NCBI GenBank assembly: GCA_014237465.1
Contig: JABZFM010000028.1
Span: 1-52,201 of the forward strand
Length of the DNA: 52,201 bases
Direction: 5' to 3'
Origin: Desulfobacteraceae bacterium
GTDB lineage: Bacteria > Desulfobacterota > Desulfobacteria > Desulfobacterales > Desulfosalsimonadaceae
Below, in pieces: positions 15,563-24,690 of this stretch. The position numbers and the translations under genes are program-made. Position 1 is the first letter of the stretch, and each line of letters begins with the position of its first letter. The notes beneath the pieces were generated by a model that saw only the letters and a list, made by a program, of their open reading frames with translations, ran no database searches and was not told where the DNA came from.

Positions 15563-16717
15563 TCAACCATATTTTTCAGCAGCCTTAATCATTGCAATGG
15601 CATTGGTTAAGGGAATATTGGGCGGATATTCACATCCGGGCCCAAGGATATATCCCCCGCCCGGGGCCAGGTCATCAATCTGGCGCCGGCACTCATCCAT
15701 CACTTCGGTGGGCGTCCCGTGAACCAGAAGCGGAGTCGCGACATATCCCAAAAGAGAGACCTGCTCTCCGTATTTTTGTTTAAGTTCTTTGCGATTTTTG
15801 CAGTCATCCGGAAGATGGGCGAAACTAATAAGCTCCGGTTCCATGAAACGGATCTGTGAGTCAAAATAAAGATCATGCCCGCAGTTATGGACCCCCACAA
15901 TCAGACCCTTATCCTTGATCGCACGGCTGATTTCGCCGGCAAATGGGCCCTCGATCTCTTCCCAAAGTTTTTTCGGCAAACCGTTTTTGGATGCGAACAG
16001 GGTATCAATCGCCACCGCCGGGACCCCGGTGTCACACTGCGCCTGGACATACTCGATCAAAACCCCGGTGATAACCTCGCAGGCCTTTATAACCTTTTTA
16101 GGATAAAGCACACAATCCTTAAAAAGCCGTTCCGCGCCCCGCATCATTGACAGAACCCCCAGCGGCCCGAAAACAAACCCGGTGATAATACTCTTCAGCC
16201 CGACTTCCTTTACAACAATCCGGCACAAACGCACAAATTCACTCATCCGGGGAGATTTTAACGGGTCAAATGACGAAATTCGATCATAGTCGTCCACATC
16301 TTTAATCAACGGATGATCGTAATCCGGATAGGGTGTGGAGTTGTCCGGATATTCTATTTTTTGCCCGAAATCAGCCGCCTCAAGGGAAAGGTCCAGCATT
16401 AAAATGACCAGGTCGCCCCCGACAAACCGCCATCCGTCAAGAAACGCCTGTGCGGTTTTATCTGCGTTTAAGGAATGATCCGGGAATGAAATTCCGGATA
16501 CCTGCCTCGCCCCACCCCCGAGTATGGCGGTTACCGGCACCCGATCCGGTTCCTTATGGCGGACGGCGGTCAAGACCCGTTCCAGACTGGTTAGGGATTG
16601 AAAACGGCCCCTGAGACTGGAGGCACCGGCGGCAAAATCCAAAACAGAGTCAGGAATCGTTCCAAGCGGCGGCACTTCGCCTTGCTTTAACTTTTTGATG
16701 GTATCCACTATTTTCAT
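15563..16717 (-). CDS. Uroporphyrinogen decarboxylase-family corrinoid methyltransferase (MtaA/CmuA-like)
   Basis: 384 residues of the UroD/MtaA fold. A zinc-thiolate pattern as in MtaA-type methylcobamide transferases is visible: GVHNCGHD (His-x-Cys, about 300) and a distal cysteine in LGPGCEYP near 363. It carries RHKEPDRVPVTA near residue 53-64, typical of non-haem UroD relatives. It would move a methyl group to or from the adjacent corrinoid protein. The acceptor in a bacterium is unknown (coenzyme M, tetrahydrofolate or another thiol). It is separated from the MerB-like gene upstream by only 70 bases and from the corrinoid gene by a dispersed repeat. Confidence 0.85.
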   Translation of the reverse strand: MKIVDTIKKLKQGEVPPLGTIPDSVLDFAAGASSLRGRFQSLTSLERVLTAVRHKEPDRVPVTAILGGGARQVSGISFPDHSLNADKTAQAFLDGWRFVGGDLVILMLDLSLEAADFGQKIEYPDNSTPYPDYDHPLIKDVDDYDRISSFDPLKSPRMSEFVRLCRIVVKEVGLKSIITGFVFGPLGVLSMMRGAERLFKDCVLYPKKVIKACEVITGVLIEYVQAQCDTGVPAVAIDTLFASKNGLPKKLWEEIEGPFAGEISRAIKDKGLIVGVHNCGHDLYFDSQIRFMEPELISFAHLPDDCKNRKELKQKYGEQVSLLGYVATPLLVHGTPTEVMDECRRQIDDLAPGGGYILGPGCEYPPNIPLTNAIAMIKAAEKYG

Positions 16718-16787
16718 TTCTATGCCCCTGTATTACATTTACCGCGCCTGAAACAGGCGTGGGTTGGTTGCATATTAAAACCCAATA

Positions 16788-17636
16788 TTAAAAAATGGAA
16801 AAACGAATATAATTCTTGTACCCCATGCGTTTCATCGATGAAAGCATGTAAGGTGTGGGAAGCCAGAATGGGTCCGGCCAAAAATACTTTAATATTGGCT
16901 TTTGCCTGGTAAACCCGTACCGGTGCGCTCTGAATAAAACGCTGAGAACCGGGAGCCTGGGCTGATAATCATAATCCAACCGTCCTTTTCCAACCAGATT
17001 TACGATAAACTCCGCTGTGGTTTCGGGTGACCGGGTAATACCTTTAATCCTGGGATGCTTTTTTTTCCATTCATTCACGGCTTCTTCCGAGCTGAAGAAG
17101 CTGTTGTAGTCACACCAGCCCACTGCATCATCGGGAAAGTATCGAATAGGAAACCCGATATGAACCCGTAGTGTTTTTGGTGAATAATGCAGCAGTTTCC
17201 CATCTCGCGCCACTATCTCCACCGGCTCTTTAGTCTGGCGGCATACGGAGCGGACAGCAACCTCCTTTCCCGGAAACATCATGGAGATACCACATACTTC
17301 AACAGCGCATTCTCCGTACCATTTTTGATCCCCGTCCACCCATACGGGATAATGATTTTTAAAGGTTGCAAAGGGGCGCGCATAAAATATTTCCCCCAGC
17401 TCCGGAGGGGGCACACTCAACTTTTCACCTTGAAAATACTTCATATTTTCATGTTGTTTATTTTGTACCGCCACGCAGATCCCCGCCTCAAGATTTCTGT
17501 GCACAATGGCAAGTTCATCTGCCGATAAGGAATGCGCTTGAGCCAGTTGCGCATTTGTCGGGCATGTCCCTTCGGCAAGGACCTGATCCATGATCATTTT
17601 TCTGATGCTTTTTTTCGTTTCAGTAAAAACTGCCAT
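16788..17636 (-). CDS. Alkylmercury lyase (MerB)-like protein
   Basis: 282 residues from the ATG at 17636 (GGAGAA 6-7 bases upstream); a longer frame to 17693 overlaps the preceding gene. Residues about 85-210 resemble MerB: PVWVDGDQKWYGECAVEV lines up with the loop holding C96 and D99, and AVGWCDYNSFFSSEEAV with that holding C159. Both cysteines are kept; the D99 position reads Glu in CAVE. An N-terminal wHTH-like segment (about 5-70) precedes the lyase domain, as in MerB. A roughly 65-residue aromatic-rich C-terminal extension is absent from classic MerB. No merA, merT or merR is nearby. It follows the flavodoxin-like gene by 13 bases. Mercury as substrate is not established; another C-metal or C-X bond is possible. 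Confidence 0.65.
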   Translation of the reverse strand: MAVFTETKKSIRKMIMDQVLAEGTCPTNAQLAQAHSLSADELAIVHRNLEAGICVAVQNKQHENMKYFQGEKLSVPPPELGEIFYARPFATFKNHYPVWVDGDQKWYGECAVEVCGISMMFPGKEVAVRSVCRQTKEPVEIVARDGKLLHYSPKTLRVHIGFPIRYFPDDAVGWCDYNSFFSSEEAVNEWKKKHPRIKGITRSPETTAEFIVNLVGKGRLDYDYQPRLPVLSVLFRAHRYGFTRQKPILKYFWPDPFWLPTPYMLSSMKRMGYKNYIRFSIF

Positions 17637-17649
17637 GATGTTTTCTCCT

Positions 17650-18435
17650 TCATGTTTTATTCTTTCCATATCTGACAAACAAACGGCGGACAAATTGAAG
17701 CGTGGTCATGGCGCTTGCGGTTGCGACACCGGGAATTCCGGGTCCGTCAAACGACCGTTTCCACCCTTTTGATTCCTTTATGTCCAATTCCCCCCGGATC
17801 AATTCATCGCAAAACAGCTTTTTGTTTTTCTTTCCATATTCGCTATACACGCTGAACTCTTCAATGGGCAGGCTGAACCGGAGCCGTGAAAAAAACCGGA
17901 AGATAAACATGATACAATATTCATGATAAATGCTTGACAGGCCCAGAATTGAGACCAGCTTCGCCCCCCTCCTTTCCAGCCTATCGGCAGCCGGTCGAAA
18001 CAGGTGCTCCACCTCAAAATGCTTCAGCGGCGGCCCGGCCCATGTTGCAAAGTAACCGACCTTTTTGTCCTTGAGGCCTTCCAACTGCCTTAAGTATCTT
18101 TCAATGACACATGGAACAATGGTCTGCTTTGGGGAACCGATACAGATGCGGTCGTATTTTGAAACATCCGGATGCACCAGGGGTTTGATATCAACCTCGG
18201 GAATCTTGTAGTTTTCTAAAAAATATTGCTGATATTTATTTGAGACAATCCCTAACGCCAAGGCGCCCCAATACCACTGGGTCCGCCATAGAATCGGCCA
18301 TCTTTTATCCACTTCAACCGGTTCAATCTTTTCAAAATCAACCGTATGCCCTTCAGATACCAATGCTTCGGCAATTAAAAGGGTTAATTCAGCGGTATGT
18401 CCAGACCTGGAGTAATAAGCGATCAAAATATTCAT
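17650..18435 (-). CDS. Flavodoxin-like protein
   Basis: 261 residues. The N-terminus MNILIAYYSRSGHTAEL is an FMN phosphate-binding loop of the flavodoxin/NAD(P)H:quinone reductase fold. ICIGSPKQTIVPC and GYFATWAGPP fit the two FMN-ring loops. Length and the C-terminal 90 residues exceed plain flavodoxin. Its start codon overlaps the upstream gene's stop by one base (TAATG), so translation is coupled, and the MerB-like gene begins 13 bases after it. It probably supplies electrons to a partner in this operon. The partner is unknown. Confidence 0.75.
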   Translation of the reverse strand: MNILIAYYSRSGHTAELTLLIAEALVSEGHTVDFEKIEPVEVDKRWPILWRTQWYWGALALGIVSNKYQQYFLENYKIPEVDIKPLVHPDVSKYDRICIGSPKQTIVPCVIERYLRQLEGLKDKKVGYFATWAGPPLKHFEVEHLFRPAADRLERRGAKLVSILGLSSIYHEYCIMFIFRFFSRLRFSLPIEEFSVYSEYGKKNKKLFCDELIRGELDIKESKGWKRSFDGPGIPGVATASAMTTLQFVRRLFVRYGKNKT

Positions 18436-19226
18436 TATCTTTCTCCTCCTCTCCAGGCTGTTTTTCTTTTCCAGACAAACTCACAGAACGCGTCTCCTTT
18501 TGGAATCATATACTTTACCGGCGCTATCTCAAATTCCGGGTTGCAATATTGCAGAAAATCGTTTACCCAGCCTGCCATGAAATTACTGCAAAATTCCGTG
18601 CAATCGCCTTGTCCGGCGCTTTTGGAATCCGGCCGCAAATTCTCCTGCACTGCAAGCGGTGCATACGGAATTTCACGCCCCACAAACGGACACCATGTTT
18701 CCCTTCTTACCGCGCGGTTTACATCGCTTTCAATCCAGATGCCTTCCACGCCGACGGTATCATCGATCCACTCCTGAAATTTTCCGATGGACCGGACGTC
18801 TTTTGTGTCGATTTTAAGATAATATTTCAGGGAAGGGCCAAAACATAAGACAAAAAATCGCAGCAGCCTGGGGAAATTCTTGTAGATAAACTTATTAACC
18901 CCCTGTTCTTTATTTAGAATTGCTCTATTTCCCAAGCGGATAAGTGGCCTTGCCGTGATGCGTAAAAATACGGCTGCGATGATTACCACTGTGGTATGAA
19001 AGAATGTTAATGCGGGTCTGAGAATCAGCAATCTCAACAATTCAATCAACGGCACGAATAGAATCGTTAAAATCAATATAATGAAAAAGATTAAACTTCC
19101 TGCGGCGTCAGCAGGGGTTTTTAAAAAAGTAAAAATGTTTTCGTTTTCCGGCTTTTGTTTTCGCCAATCCGCCACCTCCTGCCTCAGGTCATTGATGGTA
19201 ATTTTTTTTCTATCATTATCCAGCAA
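18435..19226 (-). CDS. Membrane-anchored protein with Cys-rich C-terminal domain
   Basis: 263 residues starting at a TTG at 19226 with GGGAGG 7 bases upstream. Two hydrophobic spans lie at about 44-68 and 71-93 (SLIFFIILILTILFV, then FFHTTVVIIAAVFL), with a soluble C-terminal domain to the end. That domain has regularly placed cysteines: ETWCPF, GDCTEFC, QYCNPEF and PKGDAFCEFVW. The closing G-D-x-x-C-E-F pattern resembles V4R-type domains and the L-2-amino-thiazoline-4-carboxylate hydrolase family. I cannot decide between them. It is coupled to the flavodoxin-like gene and is likely part of the same complex at the membrane. Confidence 0.6.
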   Translation of the reverse strand: MLDNDRKKITINDLRQEVADWRKQKPENENIFTFLKTPADAAGSLIFFIILILTILFVPLIELLRLLILRPALTFFHTTVVIIAAVFLRITARPLIRLGNRAILNKEQGVNKFIYKNFPRLLRFFVLCFGPSLKYYLKIDTKDVRSIGKFQEWIDDTVGVEGIWIESDVNRAVRRETWCPFVGREIPYAPLAVQENLRPDSKSAGQGDCTEFCSNFMAGWVNDFLQYCNPEFEIAPVKYMIPKGDAFCEFVWKRKTAWRGGER

Positions 19227-19344
19227 TGTGGATCCTCCCTGTCGTATGTCAAAAAACGGGACCGGCTGTGATCCCCGTGATATCCGTTATATCTATGACA
19301 TCTATGATAAAATGAGACATTTTGCCAAGAGGCCTCTGCATGTT

Positions 19345-20427
19345 CTAATCCAATACCCCTTCCTCCTTGAGACACACAGCAACAACGTTATGAATAAAGA
19401 GCACAAATCTGGGATAATTGATCAGTTTAAGTGTTTTAAAAAGAGGAGAACCCTGCACCAAAACCTTTGTCAGTCTGCGCACATCTTTTACCTTGCCGCA
19501 GGATTGATAGGCAGACATGACCTCGCTCCGCATCAATTTCAGGCGACTAATTAGAAACTCCAGGTGTTCCATAATCCTCTCGCGCCCCTCCTTTACCTGA
19601 CCATGGGCCGGGAGGAACAGCACCACCTCACCCGCACAGGTGAGCTTTTTTATCCTTTCCAGACTATCGATACAATCTCTTATGGAACTAGACATGAAAA
19701 CGGGATTCCCGATCCAGTCGGCATCACTTACAAACAAGGCTTTCTTCTCGGGCCAGAATAATGATACGGAACAGGGGCTGTGCCCTGGCGTGGATAAAAT
19801 GATTTTTTTGCCTACTCTCCAGCCATTTATGCTTATATTTCCAAAATTTATCACCTCTGCATCATCCTGAATGAGGGGCTCAGGCCGGACCTCTCCATCT
19901 ACCGGACCCGGCCAGGGGAGGGCGCCTATACGGCTGAACAGTTTGACTGCCAAATCCGGGAAAAATACGTCAAGTGCCGCAAAGGGATACATGAGCAGGT
20001 TGTATGGAAAAGAAAACGCCAGATACGGGTTGTAGGATTTTTTTGTTTCTTCAATCATGTTTCTGATAAAGGCTACCGGTTCGTTGCTGACCCTGCCGCT
20101 CTTAAATCCGGCTTCATGGACATAAATATGGGTCTCTCCAGCCCCTGTCAGGTCGCTCAAATAAAAATTATTGGCATGGTCTATGTGAGAGTGACCTGCA
20201 ATGAGAACAGCCTTTTTCCATTTTGCCCCGGCCTTGCACCTGTTTTGCATATGGGATTCGACGCTTTCTGCTATCTTTTTACCGCAGGAGGGATCAAAGA
20301 TTATCATCTCATCCCCGTCCTCAAGAAAATAGGTATTGCTGACGACAGGCTCCAGCATGAGGTTCCGGGACATTTTTCCCGCAAATAAGACAATACCGTC
20401 TCTAATTTTCATAGGAACCGTTTTCAT
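19345..20427 (-). CDS. Metallo-beta-lactamase-fold hydrolase
   Basis: 360 residues. The dinuclear metal site is clear: GHSHIDHANN (HxHxDH, about 78-87), a further His in STPGHSP, Asp in FVSDADW, and a last His in LPAHGQV. A helical, hydrophobic insertion (about 130-180, FSFPYNLLMYPFAALDVFF) could sit on the membrane. The family covers thioesterases, lactonases and flavodiiron-like enzymes. There is no flavodoxin domain in this protein, but a flavodoxin-like gene lies two genes downstream. It heads a compact minus-strand run with the membrane, flavodoxin-like and MerB-like genes, with a 118-base gap to the next gene. Confidence 0.82.
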   Translation of the reverse strand: MKTVPMKIRDGIVLFAGKMSRNLMLEPVVSNTYFLEDGDEMIIFDPSCGKKIAESVESHMQNRCKAGAKWKKAVLIAGHSHIDHANNFYLSDLTGAGETHIYVHEAGFKSGRVSNEPVAFIRNMIEETKKSYNPYLAFSFPYNLLMYPFAALDVFFPDLAVKLFSRIGALPWPGPVDGEVRPEPLIQDDAEVINFGNISINGWRVGKKIILSTPGHSPCSVSLFWPEKKALFVSDADWIGNPVFMSSSIRDCIDSLERIKKLTCAGEVVLFLPAHGQVKEGRERIMEHLEFLISRLKLMRSEVMSAYQSCGKVKDVRRLTKVLVQGSPLFKTLKLINYPRFVLFIHNVVAVCLKEEGVLD

Positions 20428-20456
20428 CCTGATACCCTTTTACATTCAGTTACTGT

Positions 20457-20608
20457 TGATGGCGTCGTAAAAAGTCCCATCTACTGCGTTGTAGCGGTTT
20501 TTCAGACACTCAAGATACGACTTGTATAATTTCGAGCCTGAAAAACCACTACGCCTTGTATATGAAACTTTTACCTTAGCCATCCTGCTACTTTTTACGG
20601 GACTATCA
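20457..20608 (+). repeat. Dispersed palindromic repeat, copy D
   Basis: Begins TGATGGCGTCGTAAAAAGTC and ends CTTTTTACGGGACTATCA. Long inner arms GTAGCGGTTTTTCAG and CTGAAAAACCACTAC can form a hairpin. It is the sister of copy C in opposite orientation and fills most of the 305-base gap between the Mo-oxidoreductase and MBL genes. Confidence 0.88.
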
Positions 20609-20732
20609 CTGTTAGCACAGAACATGTCAATGACTGATATGTCAGTCATTCTATGATTGGCATATTAAACACCGGATAACAAGAAAAAATAAAAGGTATT
20701 TTTCAATCTTTACAAAAAGTTCCTTTTTCCAC

Positions 20733-22979
20733 TTAACGACCGGGCTGTATTCCTACGGGCAAATCACCGCGCAAACAGACCTTTACGTGAACACCATTTA
20801 ACGCAGCCATACCGCAGACCTTGTCAATTGATTCATGATCAGTAATATCATTAACACAAACGCCGGCATGTTGCTGTGCGATAGATAACCGGGTCCCCGG
20901 GCGGTTATGCCCCCATCCGTGGGGAATACTGATAACGCCGGGCATGATGTTCTCCGTTAGTTTGACCGGGATTTCAAGTCCACCCACGGAAGAAACAACG
21001 GCGATGAAATCGTTTTCCTTAATGTTCCGCTTTTTGGCATCCAATGGATTCATAAGGGCTATGCAACGGTTTTTTCCCTTCATCAGGCCGGGATAATTGT
21101 GCGTCCACCAGTTCATCGTCTTAAGCTGCCGCCGGCCGATAAGCAGCATGTCATACGCTTCGGATTTAATATCTGATTTAATGTCTGTTTTAATTTTGGG
21201 GGCTGTAAAAAATTTTTCTTCCAGCCGCTTAAGATCGTCCACCACCGGTTTTGGGGTAAGTTGAATCTTTTTGTCAGGGGTATAAAACCGCTGGGGCAGG
21301 CAGGGCTCAAGGGGTCCCAAATCGATGCCGTGGGGCTTTTTTTTCACCCTGCCAAGGGTGAGTCCACGACTTAGCGGGTTAAATTTTGCGCCATACGGCC
21401 CCAATCGAATCAAGAGACCCAGGAGCAGGTCCGGGTTGGTTAAGCCTGAGCCCAGCCGTTTGAAGGGGTTTCTCTCCAGGCGACGTGTAAGCTCCCGCAG
21501 AATTTCCCAGTCCGCCATGGCCCCTCTTTTTTTGCGAAAAACAGGATGTCCATACTTTACAGTATTCCTGATGGCCATGGACAGGCATGCAAGATGATAT
21601 TGGGACGATTCAAGGTGACTGACAGGTGGAAGAATAATGTCGGCATGCCGTGTGGTTTCATTAATATAAAAATCCATGGACACCATGAAATCTAAGGCTT
21701 TAAGGGCTTTTTCCGTGCGTACACTGTTTGGCGAGGAAAGCGCCGGATTCCCCGCTATAGTGAGGAGTGTTCGGACCTGGCCTTCTCCTTGTGTTAAAAT
21801 TTCATCGGCAAGCGCAACGGCCGGAAGTTCTCCGGAAAATTCCGGCAATCCGCGAACCCGGCTGTGCCACTTGGCCAGATGCCCGCCTTGCCCGGTCTTT
21901 CCTGTATAGGCTACAAGGTCCACTGCCGGACAGGAGAACATAAGGGAACCGGGCCGGTCGATATTTCCGGTGATAATGTTGATGGCGTAAATCAGCCAGG
22001 AAGTGACGGTCCCGAATTCCTGGCCGCAGGTACCCATTCTTCCGTAACACGCGGCAGATGTTGCCCCTGAAAATTCCCGGGCCAGTCCACGAATTTCATC
22101 TGCCGTAATTCCTGTGAGCCCTTCCACCCGTTCCGGTGGAAACCTGCCGGCTATATCTCTCAGGATATTATCACCATTACAAAGCGCCTTCATCCGGTCC
22201 ATGGCGTCCCTGTTTTCTTTAAAAATCGTGTTGATCATGGCCAGTAAAAGCAGTGCATCCGTTCCGGGGCGGATGAAATGATGACGGTCGGCCAGTTGCG
22301 CGGTGCGGCTTTGACGCGGATCAACCACGACAATTTTCCCGCCTCGATGTAAAACAGCCTTGAGTCTCTTTCTGATATTGCCGGCAGACATCATGCTACC
22401 CATGGAAACAAGCGGATTGCTGCCGATAATAAGAAAAAAATCGGTCCTGTCCAGGTCGGGAACGGGCAAAAGCGCCTGGTGGCCGAACATGAGATATGCG
22501 CTGACCATCAGGGGTAGCTGGTCGACAGACGTTGTTGAAAACCGGTTTTTCGTATGAAGTGCTTTTACAAATGGCAGCATATAAAGGAGAAAGCCATAGT
22601 TGAATGCAATAGGGGTCCCCATATATACGGCAGCCGCGTTATTGCCAAATTTTTTTTGAATCCCTGAAATCCTTGCTGCGGTTTCATCCAGGGCTTTTTT
22701 CCATCCCATGGGCTCCCACCTGTTTCCCACCCGTTTGACCGGATGCCTGAGACGGTCGGGATCTTCATGGATTTCTTTTAATGCCATGGCCTTGGGACAC
22801 ATATGCCCCTGGCTGAAGGGATCATCTTTATCCCCGGTGATTGACAGGATTTTGCCTTGTTCAACCCTGATCTCAAGGCCGCACATTGATTCGCCCAAAG
22901 TGCATGGACGATAATATGTTTTTATTTTAGAGTGGTTCGAATTTGCATCCTGCAGATCTCTTGTTTTCATTTTAGCCAC
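20733..22979 (-). CDS. Molybdopterin (DMSO-reductase family) oxidoreductase
   Basis: 748 residues. Domain order is N-terminal Fe-S segment (about 20-70), bis-MGD binding core (IIGSNPLVS, VVDPRQSRTAQLAD, INIITGNIDRPG) and C-terminal dinucleotide-binding domain from about 610 (MNPLDAKKRN, then SIPHGWGHNRPG). The family moves oxygen atoms or electrons with Mo or W. There is no Tat signal, so it is cytoplasmic. The Fe-S motif reads C-T-L-G-E-S-M-C with the third cysteine in MCPKA. The second cysteine of the usual CxxC is Gly (codon GGC), leaving three ligands. No ferredoxin or membrane subunit is adjacent. It is the most upstream gene of the long minus-strand block. The substrate is unknown. Confidence 0.85.
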   Translation of the reverse strand: MAKMKTRDLQDANSNHSKIKTYYRPCTLGESMCGLEIRVEQGKILSITGDKDDPFSQGHMCPKAMALKEIHEDPDRLRHPVKRVGNRWEPMGWKKALDETAARISGIQKKFGNNAAAVYMGTPIAFNYGFLLYMLPFVKALHTKNRFSTTSVDQLPLMVSAYLMFGHQALLPVPDLDRTDFFLIIGSNPLVSMGSMMSAGNIRKRLKAVLHRGGKIVVVDPRQSRTAQLADRHHFIRPGTDALLLLAMINTIFKENRDAMDRMKALCNGDNILRDIAGRFPPERVEGLTGITADEIRGLAREFSGATSAACYGRMGTCGQEFGTVTSWLIYAINIITGNIDRPGSLMFSCPAVDLVAYTGKTGQGGHLAKWHSRVRGLPEFSGELPAVALADEILTQGEGQVRTLLTIAGNPALSSPNSVRTEKALKALDFMVSMDFYINETTRHADIILPPVSHLESSQYHLACLSMAIRNTVKYGHPVFRKKRGAMADWEILRELTRRLERNPFKRLGSGLTNPDLLLGLLIRLGPYGAKFNPLSRGLTLGRVKKKPHGIDLGPLEPCLPQRFYTPDKKIQLTPKPVVDDLKRLEEKFFTAPKIKTDIKSDIKSEAYDMLLIGRRQLKTMNWWTHNYPGLMKGKNRCIALMNPLDAKKRNIKENDFIAVVSSVGGLEIPVKLTENIMPGVISIPHGWGHNRPGTRLSIAQQHAGVCVNDITDHESIDKVCGMAALNGVHVKVCLRGDLPVGIQPGR

Positions 22980-23577
22980 CTGGTTCTTGTAGTCCTGATG
23001 ATATGAAATTGGCGTCGGAATTTACATTTAATCACGAATATTGCCTAAAAAATCCAAATATTATCTATGTGATAGTAGACCATAATCAACTAGATGACAA
23101 CTCTGAACCAGAAATTTTCATTCAAACAAAATATATTCCCCCTGACCGTTTTTACCCCTTGCATGGCTGTTCAACCAGTGGTAGACGTTATAATCAAATG
23201 CTCTGGTAAAAATGACAGACTTATTTATCGCAACATCCTTTGCCGAAAAATTATTGTGCTCCAAAATGATTAATCTCAGGTGGCGTAAACAAAATTCCAA
23301 TGTCCAATGCGGCAATAAAAAAAAATAATGACGGACCATACATCGTCTGCCCGTTTAAAAAAGGACGCCCGAAAAAACATATAAAAGTCTGTCATGAATG
23401 CCGCTGAAAAGGAAAATGTAAGCCGTTTTTGAATCATATTCAGCCTAATCTTTTCTGACCAGCATTTCTCATGGAAAAACCAACAAATTAAGTATAATAT
23501 CAATATATTGATATTTAAACCATTTAGAGATATATAGGTGGAAACTAAATATTGAATCAATTTTAGGAGGAAAACCA
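22980..23577. other. Intergenic region before lsrF
   Basis: A 598-base divergent spacer. No convincing gene: open stretches on either strand have atypical composition and no RBS. A good Shine-Dalgarno (AGGAGG, about 23565-23570) precedes lsrF. No terminator or dispersed repeat was found. Confidence 0.45.
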
Positions 23578-24459
23578 ATGCCAGACATGGATGGAATGAA
23601 GGATGGAAAAATATATTATACTGATATCCCGCAAAAAACAGAAGGGTTTTTTCTTAAAGGATCAAATTCTCTGGATTGGGGGATGAAAAACAGGTTAGCA
23701 CGAATTTTTAATCCTGAATCTGGACGAACGGTTATGCTGGCCATTGATCATGGATATTTTCAGGGTCCCACCACCGGTCTGGAACGTGTGGATATCAATA
23801 TCCTTCCATTGGCACCTTACGCTGATACGCTTATGTTGACGCGGGGAATACTCAGGAGTGTTGTCCCACCTTCCCTTACACAACCCATCGTACTCAGAGT
23901 TTCCGGAGGAACCAGCATACTCAAGGAACTCTCCAATGAAGCGATTGCCGTTGATATCGAGGAGTCCATACGTCTCAACGTTTGTGCCATGGCTGTGCAG
24001 GTCTTTATTGGCGGCGAATATGAAAAGGAATCCATTATCAACATGACGAAAATGGTAGACCTCGGAAATCGTTATGGTATTCCAACTCTGGCGGTTACGG
24101 CTGTTGGCAAAGATATGGCTCGAGATGCCCGTTATTTCAGACTTGCCACCAGAATTTGTGCTGAATTGGGTGCGCATTATGTTAAGTCATATTATATTGA
24201 CGAGGGCTTTGAAACCGTTACTGCTTCCTGCCCTGTGCCGATTGTAATGGCCGGCGGTAAAAAAATTCCGGAATTAGACGCGTTAACCATGGCGTACAAT
24301 GCGATACAGCAGGGGGCTGCCGGTGTTGATATGGGACGTAACATCTTTCAGGCCGATGAACCTGTTGCCATGATTCAAGCCATCAGGGCGGTTGTCCACA
24401 ATAATGAGACGCCGGAAAAAGCATACGACTTGTACAACACAATTAAAAATCAAAGTTGA
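23578..24459 (+). CDS. lsrF: LsrF-type aldolase/thiolase (DeoC/FbaB family)
   Basis: 293 residues, nearly collinear with E. coli LsrF from memory. Shared are a D-x-x-x-KDGK-like start, [61 protein letters not shown], the Schiff-base lysine region [14 protein letters not shown] and [10 protein letters not shown]. LsrF transfers acetyl from phospho-AI-2 breakdown product to CoA; relatives are class I aldolases. There is no lsrACDB transporter, LsrK or LsrR here, so quorum-signal degradation is doubtful and a sugar-phosphate aldolase role is as likely. Its stop codon TGA is also the first bases of dispersed repeat copy F. Confidence 0.88.
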   Translation: MPDMDGMKDGKIYYTDIPQKTEGFFLKGSNSLDWGMKNRLARIFNPESGRTVMLAIDHGYFQGPTTGLERVDINILPLAPYADTLMLTRGILRSVVPPSLTQPIVLRVSGGTSILKELSNEAIAVDIEESIRLNVCAMAVQVFIGGEYEKESIINMTKMVDLGNRYGIPTLAVTAVGKDMARDARYFRLATRICAELGAHYVKSYYIDEGFETVTASCPVPIVMAGGKKIPELDALTMAYNAIQQGAAGVDMGRNIFQADEPVAMIQAIRAVVHNNETPEKAYDLYNTIKNQS

Positions 24460-24622
24460 TGGCTTCGTAAAAAGTCCAACTTCTGCGTTGCGCTTCATCT
24501 CTCGTCATTCAACGTACTAAAAGTACGCCTCATTCCTCGAGATTTGCGCGCCTTGCCAATTTTATATAATTGGTGGAGCTTTTTACTTTGCCATCCCAAA
24601 TCGACTTTTTACGAGATTGTCA
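24457..24622 (+). repeat. Dispersed palindromic repeat, copy F (best-conserved)
   Basis: TGATGGCTTCGTAAAAAGTC begins on the lsrF stop codon and GACTTTTTACGAGATTGTCA closes it. The core contains ACGTACTAAAAGTACG, ATTTGCGCGCCTTGCC and a small AATTTTATATAATTGG hairpin. The nearest relatives are copies A and B. Confidence 0.92.
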
Positions 24623-24690
24623 AAGTTAGGCCTTAAAACAAGCCCGCTTTTGTCCAATCCTCGCGTCGGTATACATTATATTATCATGGG

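Noticed and set aside
16788-17636. A mercury-resistance (mer) operon
   Set aside because: Only a MerB-like gene is present; merA, merT, merP and merR are absent and the protein differs from classic MerB.
23276-23578. 100-codon minus-strand open frame upstream of lsrF
   Set aside because: Phe/Ile/Leu-rich translation of an AT-rich spacer; its start overlaps the lsrF start region and lacks an RBS.
23578-24459. An AI-2 (lsr) quorum-sensing operon
   Set aside because: LsrF alone, without transporter, kinase or regulator.
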